This document shows positions 13,128-26,200 of a DNA stretch of 64,000 nucleotides, one piece after another. The translations under genes were made by a program, and so were the position numbers. Numbering within the stretch: position 1 is the stretch's first letter; every line of letters begins with the position of its first letter. Below the pieces are notes generated by a model, which was not told the origin of the DNA, did not search any database, and saw only the letters and a list, made by a program, of their open reading frames with translations. Origin of the DNA: Siphonodentalium dalli (lineage: Eukaryota; Mollusca; Scaphopoda; Gadilida; Siphonodentaliidae); assembly GCA_032622095.1 (NCBI GenBank), contig CP136063.1:40212106-40276105 (forward strand), in the 5' to 3' direction.

Positions 13128-13309
13128 TAGTGAACGGTCAGGCGACCACGATTCGATCGTTAGTTGAGGAATCGGGCCCAACAAATATCGTGGATAGTCT
13201 GTTCACAAGATTGTGATGTCGTCGTATATGATGATATCGTAGGTTGTTCGTAAGCATCCGATTGTCCACCCTGCAATATTTCCAGTCACGATTTATGACG
13301 TTTGATCGC
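13128..13309. other. Unassigned sequence after the minisatellite
   Basis: No gene or known repeat recognised. The array decays at about 13127 (agcaaatttag). Confidence 0.4.
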
Positions 13310-14045
13310 AAAATAAAAGTACAATCATTATCAAAGCACACGTTTGGATAACACCGCCATAAACAGTTTCATATTATGATGCTGAGCTCATATTGTCAAT
13401 AAAATTATAGTTATAACTGATAAAACTAGAATGTACTGATAAAGTATTTCTGCCAATTGGGTTGAGTTGGGACTTGTGAAATTTTTAATCTCAACCAATT
13501 GAAATGCCGTTGAAATTCGAAAGGGTTGGGGAGCAACGCAAATGACGTCATCGTAAACAAGGCGCTTCGAATCGTACGGTCACCGCAATGATAATTGAAA
13601 TGAAGGCAATGTGGATTTTAATTCATTCATTTCAACTGTTTTTGCGTCCTAATATATTAAAACTTTGTGGGAAATCTTGGAAGGTGTTTATGAAGGATTG
13701 TTTTATATATATATTGGATTTACCTTCCAAAAATGTGAGTTTGAGACCTGCATTTGTTGTCATGAATATTAATCTGACAGCGCTTGTCTGCAAGTACAGT
13801 AATGGCCGAATTCGCGTGTTTGATGAAAAAGTTACAAAGATGCTCCACTCGATTCTCTTAAAATGCACCCTAATTGGTCAAGTTCTTTTGATGATTCTGT
13901 CTAAATACATCTTAGCTATTATTCGTATTTGCTGTCCCGGTCGAAAAAGGTTTAGTTTGACCACAGGTTTTGGTAGTTTTATATACCTTTTTCATGAAAA
14001 TGTAATCACTATTGTATAATAAAATGAACAGGTTTATAACTAATT
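13310..14045 (+). mobile_element. Dispersed element X, copy 1
   Basis: This segment matches the reverse complement of about 60050-61006 along most of its length. Examples are 'ggataacaccgccataaac' against 'gtttatggcggtgttatcc', and shared stretches around 13690-13740 and 13830-13950. A shorter piece (about 13960-14045) recurs inverted at 27681-27765. No domain is recognisable in its open frames, and the ends could not be fixed. Confidence 0.65.
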
Positions 14046-14109
14046 CTGTAGCAGAAATCACGAAATTTTAAAACATCATTACTTTGTGCACACTTGTGCA
14101 ATTTATGTA

Positions 14110-14815
14110 ATACAAACGCTTTATATATATATGTTATGCTTCCGAAACATGGCGAGCATTGCTCTTAGAACATGCTTGGGACTATACAACACACCAGGCG
14201 CTCTCAAATGTGATTTTTGAGACAATGCAAATTTTTTTGAGATTGGGTGGGATACGAACCCCGGCCCGACGACGAGCGCGCCTTGCGACTCAAAGTCCGA
14301 CGTCAATACCACACGGCCACCGAAGCAACCCCAAAAAAGGAAGCTCGAATGGCCGCTGTATTCCGACGTCGCACTTAGGACACTATATTCACATTTTAAG
14401 GTCTCTTTATATATATGTATATATGAGGTTCGGCACAGCAGCAATGTTATATATTTTATGCCTCCGAAACATGGCGAGCATTGCTCTTAGAACATGCTTG
14501 GGACTATACAACACACCAGGCGCATATTTTTAGAAGCAAATTTGATTTTTGAGACAATTCAAATTTTTTGAGATTGGGTGGGATACGAACCCCGGCCCGA
14601 CGTCAATACCACACGGCCACCAAAGCAAGGCGCGCTCGCCGTCGGGCCGGGGTTCGTATCCCACCCAATCTCAAAACATTTGCATTGTCTCAAAAATCAA
14701 ATTTGCTTCTAAAAATAGGCGCCTGGTGTGTTGTATAGTCCCAAGCATGTTTCGGATGCATAACATATATAACATTGCTGCTGTGCCGAACCTCATATAT
14801 CTATTATATATTTTT
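14110..14815. repeat. SINE-bearing repeat blocks, two reverse then one forward
   Basis: A ~340-bp repeat occurs in reverse orientation at about 14110-14400, truncated in reverse at about 14421-14615, and truncated forward at about 14625-14815. It includes 'cctccgaaacatggcgagc' and 'gcttgggactatacaacac'. A tRNA-like head lies on the minus strand at about 14243-14327. The blocks abut head to head near 14620, forming a palindrome-like junction. Confidence 0.75.
14243..14327 (-). mobile_element. tRNA-derived SINE head
   Basis: Read on the minus strand it has an A-box-like TGGCCGTGTGGTA and a B-box-like GGTTCGTATCC, separated as in a tRNA with a long variable arm (Ser/Leu type). No intact acceptor stem is visible and the same head occurs several times, so this is a SINE part and not a working tRNA. 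Confidence 0.6.
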
Positions 14816-17765
14816 GGAAGATCTGTCTGTGTATCTGTGGTCTGTCTGTGGTCTGTGTGTTCGCGATGAACTCGAAACGGCCGACCCGATTTCGATGAAA
14901 CTTGGTATGTGGGGGTATTTTCGGCCGGGGGGGTGGCATAGGCATATTTATTTTCAGATCCGAGGTCAACTTTTCACGTGCCGAGGTCAAATCTGTTTTT
15001 ACGCTGTGTTACGGGACTTTCATTTGAGTTCGGTGCTTACAAATCGATTCGAAACAGCGCGAATAATAAAATGCCAGTCATAATAATGACACTGTGAGAA
15101 TCTTTCGTGTTTCCTCTTTCCAACGATATATAATGCGTATGTACCCGTTTTAGTTATCTGCCTCAATTATCAAGAAGAAGTGGTACTATCTTCCATCAGG
15201 ATAAAAACAATGCGTAACTTCTATGACGTCGTTAGAGGTCATAACGTTAGATCACGTTAACGCTTAACCGGCCGATGCATTTGACTGTTTCAGACGTCTT
15301 GGCGATATCTCGGGCACCGATGGTAATTTATCTTTACGTTGAAACTTGATAATTAATGAGCGTGTGTATATGAGGCGCGTTTATATACTTGAGTGGAAAT
15401 CAAATCGGGTTAAACTGGCGGATTTTTACGGACGAAATTTGATGCATAGGGTATCTCGGTATCCGCTGGGCCGATTTCCCGGTATCCGCTGGGCCGATTT
15501 CCACCATTTTTGGGGTGTTGGTGTTTGACCCCACCTGACCTTGACCTGCAAAATGGTCAATTCAAGGTCAAAGCCCGGACGAAGTCGGGTCACCTTCTAG
15601 TCTATTATATATTTTGGAAGATCTGTCTGTGTATCTGTGTGTGGTCTGTGTGTGTGTTCGCGATGAACTCGAAAACTGCCGACCCGATTTCGATGAAACT
15701 TGGTATGTGGGGGTATTTTCGGCCGGGGGTGGCATAGGCATATTGATTTTCAGATCCGAGGTCAACTTTTCACGTGCCGAGGTCAAATCTGTTTTTACGT
15801 TGTGTTACGGGACTTTCATTTGAGTTCGGTGCTTACAAATCGATTCGAAACAGCGCGAATAATTAAATGCCAGTCATAATAATGACACTGTGAGAATCTT
15901 TCGTGTTTCCTCTTTCCAACGATATATAATGCGTATGTATCCGTTTTAGTTATCTGCCTCAATTATCAAGACGAAGTGGTACTATCTTCCATCAGGATAA
16001 AAACAATGCGTAACTTCTATGACGTCGTTAGAGTTCATAAGGTTAGATCACGTTAACGCTTAACCGGCCGATGCATTTGACTGTTTCAGACGTCTTGGCG
16101 ATATCTCGGGAACCGATGGTAATTTATCTTTACGTTGAAACTTGATAATGAATGAGCGTGTGTATATGAGGCGCGTTTATATACTTGAGTGGAAATCAAA
16201 TCGGGTTAAAAGGTCAAATCGGGTAAAACCGGATGGATTTCGACGGGTACTTTTGTTCGGGCAGTGTTTTGGACGGGTCAAATCGTGACCCCACTTGACC
16301 TTGGCCTTCAAAATAGACAATTCAAGGTCAAACCCGGACGAAGTCGGGTCACCTTCTAGTCTATTATATATTTTGGAAGATCTGAGTGTGTGTCTGTGTG
16401 TGTGTTCGCGATGAACTCGAAAACGGCAGACCCGATTTCGATGAAACTTGGTATGTGGGGGGTATTTTCGGCCGTGGGGTGGCATGGGCCTATTAATTTG
16501 TCCGTGCGACGTGACCTTGACATTGAAATCGGGTCATTTCAAGGTCAAACGCCCGAATATCACGGGATTTCGATGAAACTTGGTATGTGGGGGTACGTTC
16601 GGCCGGGGTGTGACATAGGCCTATTAATTTGCCCGTGCGACGTGACCTTGACCTTGAAATCGGGTCATTTCAAGGTCAAACGCCCGAATATAACGGGATT
16701 TCGATAAAACTTGGTATGTGGGGGTCCTTTCGTATGGGGAGTCACATAAGCATATTCATTTGTCCGTGCGACGTGACATTGACCTTGAAATCGGGTAACT
16801 TCAAGGTCAAATCGCCAATTTTGATGGGATTTCGACGAAATTTGATACGTGGGGTTACTTTTGTCCACTGATTGTTTTGGACGGGTCATATCGTAACCCC
16901 GACCTGACCTTGACCTTCAAAATGATCAATTCAAGGTCAAATTGGGTAAAACCGGATGGATTTCGACGGGCACGTTTGTCGGGTACTTTTCTCCGGGTAG
17001 TGTTTTGGACTGGTCAAATCGTGACCCCACTTGACCTTGACATTCAAAATGGACAATTTAAGGTTAAAGCCCGGACGAAGTCGGGTCACCTTCTAGTCTA
17101 TTATATATTTTGGAAGATCTGTGTGTTCGCGATGAACTCGAAAACGGCCCACCCGATTTCGATGAAACTTGGTATGTGGGGGTATTTTCGGCCGGGAACG
17201 AACATAGGCATATTAATTGTCCGTTCGACATCACCTTGACCTTGAAATCGGGTAATTTCAAGGTCAAACGCCCGAATATCACGGGATTTCGATGAAACTT
17301 GGTATGTGGGGGTACCTTCGTATGGGGAGTCTCATAAGCATATTCATTTGCCCGTGCGACGTGACATCGACCTTGAAATCGGGTCAATTCAAGGTCAAAT
17401 CGCCAATTTTGATGGGATTTCGACGAAATTTTATACATAGGGGTACTTTTGTCCGGGCAGTGTTTTGGACTGGTCAAATCGTGACCACAACCTGACCTTG
17501 ACCTTCAAAATGATCAATCGAGGTTAAATCGGGTAAAACCGGATGGATTTCGACGGGTACTTTTGTCGGGTACTTTTGCCCGGGCAGTGTTTTGGACGGG
17601 TCAAATCGTGACCCACCTGACCTTGACCTTCAAAATGGACAAGTACGGGTACTTTTGTCCGGGCAGTGCTTTGGACGGGTCAAATCGTTACCCCACCTGA
17701 CCTTGACCTTCAAAATGGTCCATTCATGGTCAAATCCCGGACGAAGTCGGGTCACCTTCTAGTAC
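14811..17765. repeat. Four tandem ~0.75-kb repeats rich in TCAAGGTCA half-sites
   Basis: Units begin with 'attttggaagatctg' near 14811, 15611, 16370 and 17106. The boundary string 'cggacgaagtcgggtcacc' closes each unit, at about 15576-15594, 16336-16354, 17073-17091 and 17739-17757. Inside are shorter subrepeats containing tgaccttgacctt and ttcaaggtcaaa in opposed orientation around a 'gatttcgatgaaacttgg' core. No coding content is supported. Confidence 0.8.
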
Positions 17766-17854
17766 ATATATATAAAGATACCTTAAAATGTGAATATAGT
17801 GTCCTAAGTGCGACGTCGGAATACAGCGGCCATTCGAGCTTCCTTTTTTGGGGT

Positions 17855-17940
17855 TGCTTCGGTGGCCGTGTGGTATTGACGTCGGACTTTGAGTCGCAAG
17901 GCGCGCTCGCCGTCGGGCCGGGGTTCGTATCCCACCCAAT
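17855..17940 (+). mobile_element. tRNA-derived SINE head
   Basis: A-box-like tggccgtgtggta and B-box-like ggttcgtatcc in a Ser/Leu-tRNA-like arrangement. It is nearly identical to the head at 18187-18273. Confidence 0.6.
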
Positions 17941-18186
17941 CTCAAAACATTTGCATTGTCTCAAAAATCAAATTTGCTTCTAAAAATAGGCGCCTGGTGT
18001 GTTGTATAGTCCCAAGCATGTTCTAAGAGCAATGCTCGCCATGTTTCGGAGGCATAAAATATATAACATTGCTGCTGTGCCGAACCTCATATATACATAT
18101 ATATAAAGAGACCTTAAAATGTGAATATAGTGTCCTAAGCGCGACGTCGGAATACAGCGGCCATTCGAGCTTCCTTTTTGGGGTTG

Positions 18187-18273
18187 CTTCGGTTGCCGTG
18201 TGGTATTGACGTCGGACTTTGAGTCGCAAGGCGCGCTCGCCGTCGGGCCGGGGTTCGAATCCCACCCAATCTC
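18187..18273 (+). mobile_element. tRNA-derived SINE head with perfect B box
   Basis: This copy has the canonical B box GGTTCGAATCC (18252-18262), plus an A-box-like segment near 18194. It is followed by 'cacccaatctcaaa' and the same SINE body as the other copies. Confidence 0.65.
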
Positions 18274-18312
18274 AAAAAATTTGCATTGTCTCAAAAATCA
18301 AATTTGCTTTAT

Positions 18313-19073
18313 ATATAGTTCACAACATCAACATATATATTACTTCCTTCTTTGAACACCACTCGTTCCTTGAAATGTGTATTTTGAAAAAGTAAATTTG
18401 TTAAAATCGTGCGTCTGGTACAGTTGTCGGCATTACAAAGGTTGTACTCGATTGGGGAACTAGCTATACAGAGCCTATACCCGGTCTGTTCGATTACCCA
18501 GCTCGGGAAGTTCTCACAATCCAATTTGCATGGAGCTGTTTACCTTGACCTTGAAATTTTCGTTTGTGAACATATTAATATCACTTATAAAACTATATTT
18601 TTGATGCCCAACTTAATACCACGAGCCGATATATTTACAAATTGTCATATTTGTTTGCGATCTATAGCATAGCCATATAAATATCACAGTCATTCTGGGT
18701 CATTTATCTTTTTTATTTGTATTTTCATTGTAACTGAAATAGAAGTTAGCCTAGGCGGGGCCGTCTTCGTATGGGGCCGTCTTCGCGCGGGGCCAACTTC
18801 TCAAGATACCGTCGTAAGTTTCTCAAGACGTACTTTTTGTTAGTTTTTAATTCATTTTATAAGTAATTGACATAGGTTATAACAAACCAAAAGGAAATCA
18901 ACATTTCTGGCATTATATTAACGACAATAAACGAAAGTGAAATTACCCAACTTCGCATTTTACCGATTTCGGACTCGGAGTACAAGTTTTATTGAAATTA
19001 TTTATGTCAAGGTCAATTTCACCGGAACTAAGTTCTGTTGTCACGCGGGTGCTCAACCTGCAGAAGCGTTACT
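18313..19073. other. Spacer, no gene recognised
   Basis: Only short open frames without family signatures. A small direct repeat of 'ggggccgtcttcg' occurs near 18757-18790. The last five bases before 19079 (gtaaa) are one copy of the target duplication of the next element. Confidence 0.5.
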
Positions 19074-19078
19074 GTAAA

Positions 19079-19303
19079 CAGGTCGGGCAAAGATGCAAAA
19101 TTGGCTTACTAGCGAAATCGGGCTCAGTAAGCCAGTTCGATCTCTCGTTTTAATGTGTTTTGACAACGCACACCTGACTTTGCCAGGTGCCGCGACAATG
19201 CGCAATTCAGTTTTCAACTCATCATTTACGACGCATTAGAGCGCTTTAAAAACCACCATTGTCTCACCTACTCGCAACGGCGGTAATCCTTTTAATTGGT
19301 GTT
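19079..19303 (+). repeat. Left terminal inverted repeat of the 8.4-kb element
   Basis: Matches the reverse complement of 27256-27480 with one visible difference. It contains two internal hairpins: ggcttact...agtaagcc and cacctg...caggtg, the latter like sub-terminal protein-binding sites. Confidence 0.9.
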
Positions 19304-20241
19304 ACTTATTGTCTGTTTGCTTTAATTTTAGTGACTGTTTCATAGCCTTGTTCTCGCTATTAAGTTTCTTTTCGACGCGTTCTTGGTCCGGAAATGATAA
19401 ATTGTGACGGCAGCAGAAAATTTTCACAAGGAAACGCTTATGATTGGCTGTATATATATCTGGCGAGATGCTTGAACCACCTTTATGATTAGTACTCTTT
19501 TTAAAATCTACGGAAGACTGCATCAGTTTTGCGGCACAAATACATTCCCGCCGTCATTTTACCACTCTCGTAGCCGGTTTTCCCAACCGCTCTCGGTGCA
19601 AAAAACATGTATCGAGTTATCTTTCTTAATCACAAAGCGCCATAGAGAGTTACTCTGTGCAAATCGCGGTACCGAAGAGTGCCAATCGAGAGTGCGCTGT
19701 GTGAAGGTTGACTGATCGGTGTACATTAAAGTGAACTACCGCGATGCTCTTTTTATAGACTTGCATTGCTAGGTATATTATAACGAACACGAGCATATAA
19801 CGAAAAAGTAGTAAACAACCACGATAAACGTGCACTGTCAGTTATATCACACACTAAAATGACAAAATTACGTAGGAAATTATGGTTTCGCTAGGATACA
19901 AACACATTAAAGTGTCTCATATGTTGAGAACACATGTCATATATAGCGTGTACCTACCTCTGTAAGGTGCTGTGAATCCGTGGACGTCGAAATTTCAAAT
20001 GTACGTACAATGGGTCCACATGAACTAGCCCCGCTGTTTCAGCCAATCGGAGCATCACTTGTGGATATGTGAGTTGTTTGTTAAGATTATCAACCAATAG
20101 CCATTACCCACAGACAACTGCAACATTATCTCACAAGCAACAGGATTTCCCATTGGCCCCAATAAAACATGATAGTCACAGGTAGACGTGTATTTAAGCA
20201 CATATTGAAGGCACAAATGTTGTCAAACATATATTTCCGAA
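19304..20241. promoter_or_regulatory. Upstream region of the transposon gene
   Basis: No coding region is recognised between the left terminal repeat and the start codon at 20242. A TATA-like tatttaa lies about 50 bp upstream of the ATG. Promoter function is inferred from position only. Confidence 0.3.
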
Positions 20242-23200
20242 ATGGAGAACGATAGCAAAATTCGCTGTGGTTGCAGCTTGCATAACTCGATCGCCGGTGA
20301 CAAGCCGTTCACTTTCAAGAAAGTTGGCAGCAAGAAGATAAAAAAACGAATATTGGAAACACTTTACGAAAAGAATCTGATGTCAAGGTACGTCTAACAT
20401 TTTTTCTATATAAGCCCAGTTCCACTGAAATGGCCAGTGTCACCCTTACCGTTCAGTTGGGTACCCAGCTGTTTGAATTTTCACTTGAGTACCGGTACCC
20501 ATCTTTTATAAAATTTGATGTGGCTTGTTGACATTCATCGAAAAGCTCTCGGCGAGAGCTTTCCGATGAATGGCAACAAGCCACATATCCGACTAAATCA
20601 TGAAAATTTACCCATAGTTTTGCTGTGGTTAAGTGGTCAATTACGTTCGGCATTATCGAACGCCAAATTGTAAATATTTACATCTCTATTCGGGACGCAA
20701 CCATCGGCGATAATGTAAAAGAAATGATTTCACCACTGAGAGTCAGTGCTTGTAATTAATATATAAGAATGGGGGTGTGTATCTTTAAATAAATTGGTTT
20801 TAAATATTTTGCAATATATGTTTTCAATGTTAAACACACTGGATATGTTCATATTATCCAAATACCACGACAATGATAGCTTTATAAAAATAAATATCTG
20901 TACTTTTGCGTGATAGCATCAGTTTGCATTACCAGCATCATATATTAAGTCAACGGGACCAACCAGCATCACAGTATATTAGCAGGACCACTTGGCCAGT
21001 GGTGACTATGTCCTGTTGTTTCTAATAAGGTGTTTTAAAAATTACAGTGGTTGGAACAAGAGAGTCAACGACTGTTGAGTCGTTAACTTTATTGTAAAGT
21101 TTGGGAATAATATCGCCTGTACTTGTCAATCATCTTTAAATAGGTGATACCATGTTTCTCAAAGGGTAGCAATCAATTCACCGCGGATAATGCATAACTT
21201 ACATGTCAAAATATATTATTGAAGTCCGAGTCAGAAAACATTCAGATTGGAGGGGAGGTGGGAGGGCATAAAATATATGAAGTATGTATGAGCATAAATT
21301 GAAAGTTGCATTTGAGTCTCTGTATTGACAACCGATTAATAGTAGGCTATTTTCATCTCATTTCAGAAAAGCTGTGCGCCTCTGTAGTTTGTGCGAGGAA
21401 GATGTTGAACTACAAATGTCACCAGAAACATCTTCGGCAACGTCAGACAACACACCAAAAGATGATATAAATGCTGAAACTGTCATTTCTAAAATAAGGG
21501 AAGGTGGATTTTCTCCTACAGAGTTGTCGGCAATTGCGAGAGCAATTGGTGAATCTCAAAATGACACTATATATAAACAGAGTGAAATAAATATGAATTA
21601 TGATTCCTTAGGAAATTTCAACCGAACATATTGGTTGTCGTGCCAAAATGGTGTTTTAGTCTCCTTCTTGGAAGGAATCAGTCAATGCAACATTAAAAAA
21701 GATAAGAAAATCAACACTTTGTGTATGGCGATTGAGCAAATTAGATATTTGAGAAATACAAAATATATTGGACCTATTTCATTCATGGTTAACCTTTTGA
21801 CATATTTCGTTACTTCCAGTAAGACAGTGTGTAATATTTTAGGGATATTACACGCTTCAGCCTCATATACATTCATATTGGACTGGGCAAAGGCCAATGC
21901 ATCACAACCACTAACATGTCCAGTTTCCGGAAATGTGGTCACATTCTTTGACAACAATCAGGTTTTGGGAAGGCGGTGGCGCGTAAACATCAATGCAAAA
22001 CCACTTCTCAGTGTCATCACCAACATTGTACATATATCTCCTATTTATTATAAAAATGTTCAACATGATGAAAAGTTATCACCAACAATATGGCTGAAAA
22101 CCAACCTCACAAAACAAAAACAAATTGTTGATTTGATGAGGGAGGAAATAGTTAATTCGCAAAGTATGTTTAAGGAAGAGCGAGACAAATTCATTTCGGA
22201 AAGGTTAAAAAGTGTAATGAATGAGCAGATAGTTTCCGATGGACACGTCACTGACTTTCTGGACACGGATGCTACAAATGATGTTGGTGCAGAAATAGAA
22301 CCCTCCAAAGTTACGTTTTCGAATACCGGAACAAGAATCCTTGAAAAAAGTAAGACATTAGACTCTCGGTACACGGAGTTGCTAGTGCTCACCCACCTGG
22401 AAAACCAACTATTAACATGGGTGATCCTATTGAAACAAACCCATGTTCGTATGTAGCCGTAGAGAGTGTTCTCAGATCCCTCGCATCAAGAGCTATCGAA
22501 AACTGTGAGCGCAAATGGTCTGTGATTGGGTGTGATGGAAACCCCTACGTCATTGGTGCAAAAATTATTCAGCGAACACCCGAAAATGACATTTTAAAAA
22601 ACATCTTACTGACACCAGGTCTCGGCCACATCGAAATTAATATTGTTAGAGCTGTGTTTAAAATTTCGTGGGATTTGATACTAAAGGACGTAGGGAAGAT
22701 GTTGGGGTTTAAAACACCAAATGCTATGGCGGCATGCAAAGGGGCATATGATCACCACAAGTCCTGGCAAATTCTCCAGATATTCATGTACGCCACTACA
22801 GACGAACTTTTGCTTCCATATATACGCGACTGTATCAGCAGAGGAGACTCTCCATCTGTATCAGGTTTTGACAATTGGACAAATTCCCATTCTCAAGATG
22901 CAAATTTTTGCCTGATACATGATTTAGTGTTTACTTATGTTTTCGGACTTAATCTATTCAGGATAGGCGTCAGAAGAAATTCAAGTGAAATAATTGTAGC
23001 CGCAACTAATAAATTGTCTCTGCTTTCTTTTGGACTTAATATGCCTAATTACATGGAAAGTTTTATGAGGGATTTGGCGTGTCGTGTTCAGCGGCCACTT
23101 GATGTTGCTGATTTTATGGATAAGACAATGTCATTTTCGCAATCCGGAAATCCATGTGCCGGTGAAGGAGGTGATTTTCTATTAGAAAATAAAAACAGAA

Positions 23201-26200
23201 GGACGAAAATGTGGGTTCCACCTGGTGTTCCCGACAGTGCAAGATGGTTCAGGGTATGTAGCAACCTGGACAAACTTGAAAGGGTAAGTTTAATAATTAT
23301 TAATATACAATCAATATTTCACTTCTTTCCCTTTTTCACGTATTTGCCACGCTTTGGCGCTTTACCTTTGCTACCACGTGGCTCCTCATCGGAGTCAGCC
23401 GGGGGTGCTACGAAAATGTCAACATTTTTCTTACATGCATCCACAGGCTTGTCTTTTCGCAAAGCCGCAAGCTTGTGCTCATGGCAAAAGAACTTTAATG
23501 CTTTGATTTCTTTGTTTTCAAGGCCAACTAAGCCGACACAGTAACCATGCACCCAGTACTTGCATGCTTTTACTTTACACCCTACCCAGCGACCAAGCTC
23601 GTCGCAGGGTACGGTGTAAATACGTCCGCAGACGCGGCATCTATTCTTGCCGGACGCAATTTCGCCCGTGTTGGTTGCTGACGAAACTCTTCTTATTTGG
23701 GGAGCCGACGTTGATGGCAGATTTACTGGCCCTGTTGTTGCTGCTGCTGTTGTTGTTGTTGTTGGTCGTGGTGGTGGTGGTGATGGCACTGCTGACGACA
23801 CGCCCTTTTGTTTATTTTTAACCACACCCTTCAATTGAAATTGTGATGTATGTTTCTAGGTGAATTGACACATAATTTTGTGACGTTCAAGTTAAAACTT
23901 ATGACTATTGCAATAGTTGGTCTGAAACACTAAGAACATGTTTTTGATTGTATCGTGATACACTCAAAACGATATACTTAGTGTTTCAGACCAACTTAAC
24001 TATAACAATTTGGATCCCAATATATGTCGTAACAAAACTTTTAGGCAATATAGTTCCATATAAAACTTGTGCAGCTATAATGTAACATAACATAACGTTG
24101 TTTATGGTTGATTCAGTGAAACGTCACCATTAGCATTAATGGACAAGGTTATGGTTTATGTTGTATGTGAAGTCGTTCATTCCTGCTTTAAATCTTTAAA
24201 TTCAAAATATAAATTCACAATGGTTCAAAATACAAATTATTATGGTATACATTGTTATCTTTGGTGGGCGGTAATCAACAGCTACTGTTTACATAAAATT
24301 TCTGATCCATTTAAAGATACGGTGGCGTTTGTTGTGGATATTATTGTTCAAATGGTCACTTCCGTTAAAGCCGCCATAAACAGAAAGAATATTTAAATAT
24401 AGCAAGAGAATGTTCTTGTACTAAACCCAAATGTTTGCATAAATAGTAGGTTATAGTCAAGTTCATACGCTTTGCTATGTAAACAAAAGCCAAAAACATT
24501 TAACAACATGGATTTTGTTTACATAACAAAGCATACATAAATGATAATAACATATTGTTTATACTATATTTATTATAGGTATAAAATCACACATGTGCAT
24601 ATTTTAATATTCTGTCTGTTTATGTCAGTTTTAAAGGGTGACTATTTTAACAGCATACCCACCAGGACGACAATCCGTGTCTTTAATTATTTGTTCACAA
24701 ATCCTCTAATTAATTTCATTTTATTTATTCTGAATACACATCATGCTGTTGTACGCATTACAAAAAATGTATGTCATAATTGTATTAAATTGAATTGGAC
24801 ATTTAACATTATTGGATATGTTGTGGACAATCCTTCAAGCATTTCATTAATATATCGAACTTTATGAATGATGAAATAAAACTGTACCTCATAAACTTCC
24901 GCGAAATGTCCTTCGGTGACGAAATACATCTTCTTTCTCCTTTCGTATTCCACGTCAACGAACACATCAGCCCCCATGGCAACACTCAGTTCCCATGCCT
25001 ATTTTTGATATACAAAATGAATAAACACTATTATTAAAAAATAGCTTAATTGAATGAATGCATGTTGCAACTTTACTTTTCTTTCCATCTGGACAATTTT
25101 CCTGCCCGGAACAACAAGGGATATAACTCGACTTCTATTAACACATGTACGCAGTAAGATTATCGACATAACAGAATGCTCTCTTTGCTTAGCGCATCTT
25201 ATTACATGGTACATTTTCGCATGGAGCAATGACGTCATACATTAAAGTTGCGATTTGTTTTTAACTATTATCAAATTCAACAGGCTGCTTAATGAAAATT
25301 TCTTCCATAGTCTACGAATTACGTATTTTGTTAAATTGTAGATACGATGCAACATGGAAACTATGTTTGGCCAGTCGGCAACTCTCCAAGATCAGGGCGA
25401 AGAGAAGCACCAGGCTAGAAATATTGATCTGTCCAAAGAAATCAATGGCTGCAGGAAACTGTTGAGGGGCTCCTCAATTATCTATAGCAATATCGACAGG
25501 GTTGCTGCAGTTTCCTTTTCCGGTAAATATATATAATCATATCCCAATCGATCCTATACCAAAAACGAGCAATTGGGAATTGATGTTATAACTATACACT
25601 AAATGAATGATGGATGTACAATATATTGCAAAAGGCATGTGTAATTGGATACAACAGTATTATGTTTCAATAATTAGTTGTAATGATGTGTCAATAACTG
25701 TGTGATTCAAACGGTACATAATTACTTCCTTGTCGAATCGTGTTTTGTTTCTTTTTACAGGAGAAACGCTTGATGATAGACTGCATGTCTTCAGCGATCG
25801 ATGCAATCGAAACCGTGAGACGTATCTAACCAGATTAGAAGAGAAGGGGGAATACAGACAGGCCCTCGAAGAACCCATCTTCATTAAGCACGCAGACAGG
25901 GTACTGGCAGAGTCCATCCAAAGCAATACAATCCCAGTGTTAAAGGCCATGGCAGAGGGATATCTTGACCAATTGGACCTGGTTGGTGACACCGACGCGC
26001 ATGCACAATTAAGCAGCGACTACCAGACAGCAAAGAAGTGGAAAAAGGTCGACATCGTAAAAGTTTGTCAGCGGCTAAAAAATGCTGTTGCTGCGACACA
26101 AGACTATTCAACCTCAGGTATGTGTCATTACACATTTGCATGCATTAAATTATATAGATTATGATATGCATTGGCCAATGTATGTCAAATGTATACAAGG

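Larger units (their letters stand above)
17766..18312. repeat. Two forward copies of the SINE-bearing block
   Basis: Two forward copies of the block seen inverted at 14110-14615 follow directly on the tandem array, at about 17766-18095 and 18096-18312. Together with the left blocks they bracket the ~0.75-kb repeats in inverted orientation. Confidence 0.75.

Noticed and set aside
6449-13184. Very long open frames (up to ~680 codons) on both strands as a repetitive protein gene
   Set aside because: They follow from a 33-bp period without stops in four frames, appear on both strands at once, shift at 32-bp units and carry no non-repeat domain, signal or splice context.
14811-17765. A functional hormone-response enhancer array
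   Set aside because: The half-sites are part of a tandem repeat, so sequence alone cannot show receptor binding. I reported it only as an observation.
18187-18273. Functional tRNA gene (Ser/Leu-like boxes)
   Set aside because: The A and B boxes are good, but no paired acceptor stem is visible and several near-identical copies carry the same SINE body.
22351-22386. A 36-nt intron (gtaaga...ctag) explaining the frame change in the transposon gene
   Set aside because: It is too short for a usual metazoan intron, and because 36 is divisible by three it would not change the frame as required.
24139-24396. Plus-strand 85-codon open frame in the nested intron
   Set aside because: AT-rich, with no family signature, and it lies between exons of the antisense gene.
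25076-25180. N-terminal half of a MADS domain upstream of 24998
   Set aside because: The candidate exon (VVPGRKIVQMERK) has basic residues but not the spacing of the MADS DNA-contact segment. I kept it only as a tentative exon.
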